Below, piece after piece: positions 58,759 to 64,000 of a stretch of DNA of 64,000 nt. The translations under genes and the position numbers were made by a program. The notes below the pieces were generated by a model, which saw nothing but the letters and a program-made list of their open reading frames with translations, had not been told where the DNA came from and made no database searches. Source of the stretch: Gonapodya sp. JEL0774 (taxonomy: Eukaryota > Monoblepharomycota > Monoblepharidomycetes > Monoblepharidales > Gonapodyaceae); NCBI GenBank assembly GCA_027604505.1, contig JADIIX010000107.1, positions 1 to 64,000 on the forward strand, given 5' to 3'. The stretch's first letter is position 1. Each line of letters opens with the position of its first letter.

Positions 58759-61700
58759 CGAATCCATTCGAGTATATATAAGACCACGTCCACTCAAACA
58801 CAATGAGATGAGATCTCGTTCTTTCAAGCTCAACGGCAACACCGTCACATGTGGCCTCGAAGCTCCTCCAGGTAGTGGACAGGTGCCACCTCCTACCTTC
58901 ACATTCGACAAGGTCGGCACCGAGGCGACAACACAAGAGGAAGTCTGGGACGTTCTGGGCAGGGAAGCTTGCGATCGATTTCTTAATGGCTTCAACGGAA
59001 GTGTGTTCTGCTATGGCCAGGTGAGCACAGTCATCCGCAAGGTTCAAATGGCCCCAGACTACGATAGAGCACCTTAACTGACGGCCATCAGAAGAAACTT
59101 GAAGCTAGAGATGGCTTGAGCGCACTACTGGCGTGCTAGCGTTCTTGTTGAGCAGTGGGGGTGGGAGAGAGACTTCAATCAGTCGCCATCCTAGCCCGGA
59201 GAACCGGGCGGATTGACAAATCGGGGTTTTCGCTAAACCCCTTTCCTCTTTGTTTTTTCTGCTATCTTCGACTCTTCTACCGAGCGAAGACCGGTACCGG
59301 CAAGACCTACACCATGATGGGATCACCGGACAAAAAGGGAATTCTGCCCCGAGCGTGAGTTCACTTCATGGCAACGGACAGAACTTGTATGGCAACCAAG
59401 CACAAGATCGCTGTGCAAAAGGGTGACCGCGCTGTAGGGTAGCCGCAATTCGATTGTCGCTCGTAGGAGAATGCACACAGGTCGCTGCTCTACGGAAACA
59501 CAGGGTGCACGTCGCTTGATCGTCTCATCTGTCCTGGTGGGATGGGGAGCCTTGGCCAAGAAGATTCCGCTTTCTCCCTTATACAAGTGTAACCTGTGAC
59601 CCGTCATCTGTCTTCCCCTTCCCATCCACACCACCAGTATCGATCACATCTTCGCCCGCCTTGCTCACCTTCGCTCCAACCACCCCACAATGGACGCCGT
59701 CGTGCGCATTTCCTACCTGGAACTATACAACGAGAACCTGAGGGACTTATTGAGACCAGGAAGTGCTGCCGCAGGACCGGGTGGTTCAATGGCGGTCGGG
59801 ACAATGTGCACTTTGAGGGAAGATAGCAAGAAGGGGGTATGGGTGGAAGGTGAGTGGTATGGGAGAGAGCCTTGGAGGTGCCCTACAGGAACTGAGTGTG
59901 GATGGGGTAGGCGTTTCAAATTCCAATCCTGAGGATTCCCGAGTATCTCGGTGGGAAAGGAGGCAAGGGGAAACTGGTCAAAGATAAACGTCTGGAGAGC
60001 GTCACGTGTAGAGGAGGGGGCACTTCGTAGGTGATCATGAAAAGATCTCCCTTTTGCCCGACCTATTGCACTCTCGGGTTTCCCCGTCCGTTAATCACCT
60101 GCACCTCCTCCCTTCAGGGTGCATTGACGACCCTGTTTCCACAGCTCAAGCCGCGCACTCGCTCCTTCTTCAAGGAACCGCAGAACGGACCGTCGCGGCT
60201 ACTATGGCCAACGAGCGGTCGTCGCGATCCCACGCGATTTTTACCCTCACACTCAGGAGGACCGAAAAGGGTAGATCAGAACTTCCGAGAGGCAAGGAGG
60301 GAAACGATGGGAATAACGGGTCGGTCAGGGAGGTTGTCGAGAGTAAAATCCACTTCGTGGATTTGGCGGTGTGTAAAAAAAATTAGTTGAGTGAGCATGA
60401 ATTGCTCGCTACTAACATGATTTCTTCGTGGCCCCATACGCGGAACCTTCACAGGGATCTGAACGCCAGAAATTTACAGCTGCCCAGGGAATCCGTCTCA
60501 AGGAGGCAGGGTCCATCAACAAATCTCTCCACGCTCTTTCTCGTGTGCTAGACTCACTCGTCGCACGGACCAAGGCCGCCGCGGCATCATCAGCGTCAGC
60601 GCCATCGAGCTTCAGTTCGGTTGGAGGAATTGGAGCGGGCTTCACCAATTTCAGAGATTCCAAGCTGACGTTTTTGCTCAAAGATGCTCTTGGAGGGAAT
60701 TGTGTGACATGGGTAGTGGGCTGTGTTGCGGCAGCGCAGGCGGCAATGGGCGAGAGTGGGTTTCGTTTGAGCGGCGGATGCTCCAACGTCATAATCTGAC
60801 TTCGGCCAGTTTAAGAGTTCTTTGAGGATTGCTCACACTTTCCATTCACCATCTCCCGTCTTAAGCGCTTTCTACTCTGCGATTCGCCAACAATGCCAAG
60901 CAAATAAAGAATCCTGCTACCAGAAATGTGGAGATTGAAGGTGCGCCAATTCACGCATCACTCGTGAACGATTACCGTTCTCACTTCCAACAACGGACAG
61001 CCTCATCCTTTCAGGCGATGCAATCTGAGGTTGTTCGTCTGCGTGCGGAACTCGCCGATTTGCGAACCTCCCTCGCCTCCTGCGCCGCGCCGTCTCCCCC
61101 AACTCCGATCCGCTCGCCACTCCGTGTCAGCGATGCCCAATCAGTTGACGTGCCCCAAGGTGATACTACACCCGTTTTCGATGGCCCGGATGGGCGAGAA
61201 GTGGTGGCAAAGTTGTTGGCCAAACTGGAGGAGATGAGAGAGCTCTACGAGGCAAATTCAAAGGCTCAAAAGGAGCATGTTGGAAGACTAGAGCGCGCTT
61301 TACAGCAACAACGAATGGTGAGTTTAAACTTCTTGCAGATTGATCATCGCATTCTATTCAGCTCGAGGGCTATATTTTGTATTCGGGCGATATTCTTTGA
61401 GCAGGCCCTAAAACTGAAGGACAGTAACAGCCGTAATGCAACGACTCCCTTCTGTCCCGCCGACTCACCGTGTCCGCCACCTCGTGGGCCCCCCGCAGCT
61501 CCAGAAGACGTTGTCGCTCTTCAGCGCGAAGTAGACCGGCTCACCCATTTTAATCCCGATGTGACGCGTTTTGCTGCAGAAAACCTCGAACTCCGTGCAC
61601 GTCTGGCGCGTCTGGAGACCCCCTCAGCGGTAGATGATCATGAATTCACACGGTATCTTCAGCAAGTACTGGAGGAGAACAGCCGCCTGCGCTCCCCGGA

Positions 61701-63419
61701 GTTAGTGCAACGTCTGGAAGCGGAATTGCAAGCTGCAATCGCCGCCGGATCCGAGCTGGGTGAAACGATGGCGGCTGCAGAAGAAGCCTGTAAGGATTTG
61801 AGGAAAGAGAATGACGAGATGCGGTCGCTTTTCGAGTCGAGCGTGAAACAGAATGAAGAGCTCAGAACGCAAGTTTCGAAGCAGGGGACAGTCCACGCGG
61901 AAGTTTCCTCTGAGCTCGCCGAAGCCCGGGCACACTGTTTGAACTTGGCCAGCCGAGTCTCTCAGTTGGAAGGCGAGCTCGCTCGACGTAGGCGGGAGTC
62001 TGCTGTACTAGATATTGAGAGGAAGATCATTGAATTGGAGCGGAGATGTGAAACCGAGAGACAGCGGACGATCAAAGCGGAAGCAAAATGCTCCGACATT
62101 TCCGTGAAGGCAGAAATGAAGTGCGCGGAAATGGCGGCGGAGGTGGAGAAGTTAGCCAGAGAGCTGGAAGAGGCGAAAGCGCAGGTATGTTCAAGTTCTG
62201 AGGGCCATGCCATTTGCACATATCAATGTCCTCTCTCGAAACCCAAGCTTTCGACTTTGGAGGGTGTCGATGAATCCTATCAGATCCTGAAGGAAGACAA
62301 CTCCCAACTCGCTATCAGTTTGAACGAAACTAGAGCTCATGCAGCGCGTTTGGAAGCACATCTCCAGGCTTACAGGGATTCCACGAGTCAGCATGACGCG
62401 GAAGTGGTTGCGGAGGCAAACGAGTCCTTGAAGCAACTGGTGGGTTTAGCGGACATTAGTGCTTCACACTATATCACTGGACTCCTTGCGATCTATAAAT
62501 CAGGCCGCCACTGTTTTGAAACTCGAATCGGACTTAGTTGCGAAGTCTGGAGACCTGGACACAGTACATTCCATCAATCGTGGTCTTACCGAACAACTTA
62601 AAGTGCTGAGAGCGGTTGAAGACGAGTTGAAATCTGTTAAGGGGCAGATCTCGCAGCTCACCAGCGAGAAGAACGGACTTGCTTTGGACAACGATCAGCT
62701 TCTTTTCGAAAACACTCTGCTCACTGAAGAGTTTGAAAAAGAGCAAATAGCCAGGAATCACGCAGTAGAAGAGATAACATCATTGCGGACAGAGCTGGAG
62801 ACATTGCGAAATAGGATTGTGGATCTTGAAATGCAACATGAGCATCAACTTCACATGAACGTCGGATTTTCTCGTTCGGAATCAGCAAACGACGACGCCC
62901 TCATGCTCGATTCAGAGCTGGATGACCACGAGAGCAACGACGAAATGACGATTTCCAACAAAGAATTTGCAAAAATTCTTGCGGAGAAGGAGAACGCAGG
63001 AAAACACGCAGAGAACGCACAGGAGGAGCTAATGTCACTCAGAGCAGAGTACCGAAAGTTGGCGGAGGAGCATGCAAAGGTTTTGCGAAGGTGCGTTTAA
63101 TGACAATATTTTTTTCCGTCACCATCCTGTAACATCCATTTTGCATTGCAGTAACAAAAAACAAAAGGTTTGCCCACACATCATGCGCGACACTATCAAT
63201 GCATCTCACCATTCAATTTTCCAGATTCATTACGTGGAACGTTTGAAGACAGAAAACAATACTTTGAAAGAAGAGCTCAAGAAGCTTCAACGAGATCACG
63301 GTACGTAGCGTTACTTGCGTTGTAGCAAAGATATCAACTGTTAAACTGCTTGATGGCCAGCTTTGGGTGTACAAGAAGTCTTGCTTGGGCGACCTACGAA
63401 GACTCCACATCGGCGATAA
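58759..63419 (+). CDS. Kinesin motor protein with long coiled-coil tail, KIF15/kinesin-12-like (tentative)
   Basis: N-terminal motor with microtubule-stimulated ATPase. First sure exon (from 58759): ESIRVYIRPRPLKHNE and PTFTFDKVG, ending GSVFCYGQ. Then TGTGKTYTMMGSPDKKG (P-loop, 59290), VVRISYLELYNENLRDLL (59700), NERSSRSHAIFTLTL (switch I, 60210), IHFVDLA|GSERQ across an intron (switch II, 60350/60455), INKSLHALSRVLDSL (60515), FRDSKLTFLLKDALGGN (60655), and in phase over the next intron ET|LSTLRFANNAKQIKNP. The tail from 60970 to 63300 is nearly all heptad coiled coil in several exons. The last exon I infer (63361-63419) gives ALGVQEVLLGRPTKTPHRR, a basic end. All motor motifs are intact, in contrast to the pseudogene at 46 kb. 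The first exon with the ATG was not located. Ends 78 bp from the convergent YTM1 stop. Confidence 0.87.
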
Positions 63420-63497
63420 ATGCAGCGTATAATTATTCTATTGATTTGTTCTTTCTTTCCCGAATGCAATATAAACAATTGTCTGTGCCCGAATGGT

Positions 63498-64000
63498 TCA
63501 TCGTACTTGCCACGTGTCGACAGTCTTACCCTCACCACCACTTACCAGAAGGCCCTCAGCCCAGTCAATGGCGAGCAACTTCTCACATCTACCATCATCT
63601 TTGCTTTCTCGCGTTGAGACAGCATACAACGCCCTGTCGCTCCGTAGATCCCAAATTCTCACTCGACCGTCATGGGACCCAGCAGCAACGTGAAAAGCGG
63701 AACTTGGGGACCAGCAAACAGTGGGTTGAAAAGAGTGGGAGTGAGAGTTCAGATGAAGTTTAACGAGGGACCCATCTGCAATTGTGGGATCAATATGCAG
63801 GACTTCGCTGAGTCAAATGCTACTTTGCAACACAAAACACTCCATACCGTTTGAACGCGGATCCCAGATCCGCAATATTCCATCCGCATGCCCTGTTGCA
63901 AGCATTGTCGAACTGTGCGAATGATCAACATCCAGTATAACTTTGTCGCACAGCTATGAGCGACATAGAAAAGTATAAGGCCGGAACTCAAAGCGTCAGA
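63498..64000 (-). CDS. YTM1: Ribosome biogenesis WD40 protein Ytm1/WDR12, 5' part outside window
   Basis: Nucleolar subunit of the PeBoW (Nop7-Erb1-Ytm1) complex for 60S maturation. Two exons are visible. The upstream one gives DKVILDVDHSHSSTMLATGH and ADGILRIWDPRSNG (63960-63855), followed by a GTATGG donor. After a CAG acceptor near 63815 come SLVKLHLNSHSHPFQPTV, CWSPSSAFHVAAGSHDGRV, RIWDLRSDRALYAVS and the C-terminal KLLAIDWAEGLLVSGGEGKT. The stop is at 63498. The order of the last two WD repeats and the short C-terminal VSGGEGKTVDTWQVR fit Ytm1/WDR12. The N-terminal NLE/UBL domain should lie to the right of the window. Confidence 0.8.

Noticed and set aside
58778-58792. TATATAAG as a TATA box for the kinesin gene
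   Set aside because: These bases encode RVYIRPR, the first strand of the motor domain, so they lie inside an exon.
1-64000. tRNA genes, CRISPR arrays, rRNA, bacterial operons or viral genes
   Set aside because: Reading for T-loop/anticodon patterns, spaced direct repeats and virus-like proteins by eye found none. A covariance-model scan (tRNAscan-SE, Infernal) would settle the RNA question.

Overview
The window reads as nuclear DNA of a fungus. Genes are intron-rich, with GT-AG introns mostly 50-150 bp long, on both strands, and with short intergenic gaps. Several proteins have a fungal character: a three-domain sulfite reductase beta subunit (MET5 type), a vacuolar alpha-mannosidase (AMS1 type), Jjj1, Ytm1, BCS1, PGS1 and a PGAP4-like GPI glycosyltransferase. 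An early-diverging (possibly zoosporic) lineage is plausible but not shown by the sequence alone. I did all splice joining by hand, so most exon borders are predictions. Where I give exact borders, both the splice phase and family conservation agree.

Layout. 1-1.8 kb: 3' truncated PGS1 (-). 3.7-4.0 kb: a tiny spliced gene (-). 4.7-9.4 kb: a class I adenylate-forming acyl-CoA ligase (-), divergent from a cytochrome P450 at 9.9-12.7 kb (+). 13.3-15.8 kb: a membrane-anchored GH28-like protein that has lost its catalytic residues (+). 16.8-17.6 kb: a gamma-glutamylcyclotransferase-like gene (-), divergent from a PGAP4-like GPI-GalNAc transferase at 17.7-19.3 kb (+). 19.5-20.8 kb: an intronless orphan (-). 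21.1-26.6 kb: AMS1 (+). 26.8-30.8 kb: phosphoinositide phospholipase C (-) lacking one catalytic His. 31.5-32.2 kb: a small duplicated-motif protein (-). 32.3-33.1 kb: a tandem repeat interrupted by a TIR element. 33.3-35.3 kb: BCS1 (-). 35.7-36.4 kb: DUF1349 protein (-). 37.35-38.1 kb: RPS12 (+). 38.4-41.2 kb: JJJ1/DNAJC21 (+). 41.4-43.3 kb: a KAT/AadAT-type aminotransferase (+). 43.7-45.8 kb: 3-phosphoglycerate dehydrogenase (+). 46.2-49.8 kb: a decayed kinesin (+). 50-52.6 kb: gene-poor DNA with two degenerate repeat copies. 52.7-58.3 kb: sulfite reductase beta (+). 58.8-63.4 kb: an intact kinesin (+). 63.5-64 kb: the 3' end of YTM1 (-).

Most genes are housekeeping: lipid and GPI metabolism, serine and sulfur assimilation, ribosome biogenesis, mitochondrial complex III assembly. 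The less ordinary items are the GH28 pseudoenzyme on a membrane anchor, two consecutive microexons (18 and 14 nt) in the acyl-CoA ligase, the PLC active-site change, the duplicated-motif small protein, and the TIR element, whose empty site can be reconstructed from the neighbouring repeat.
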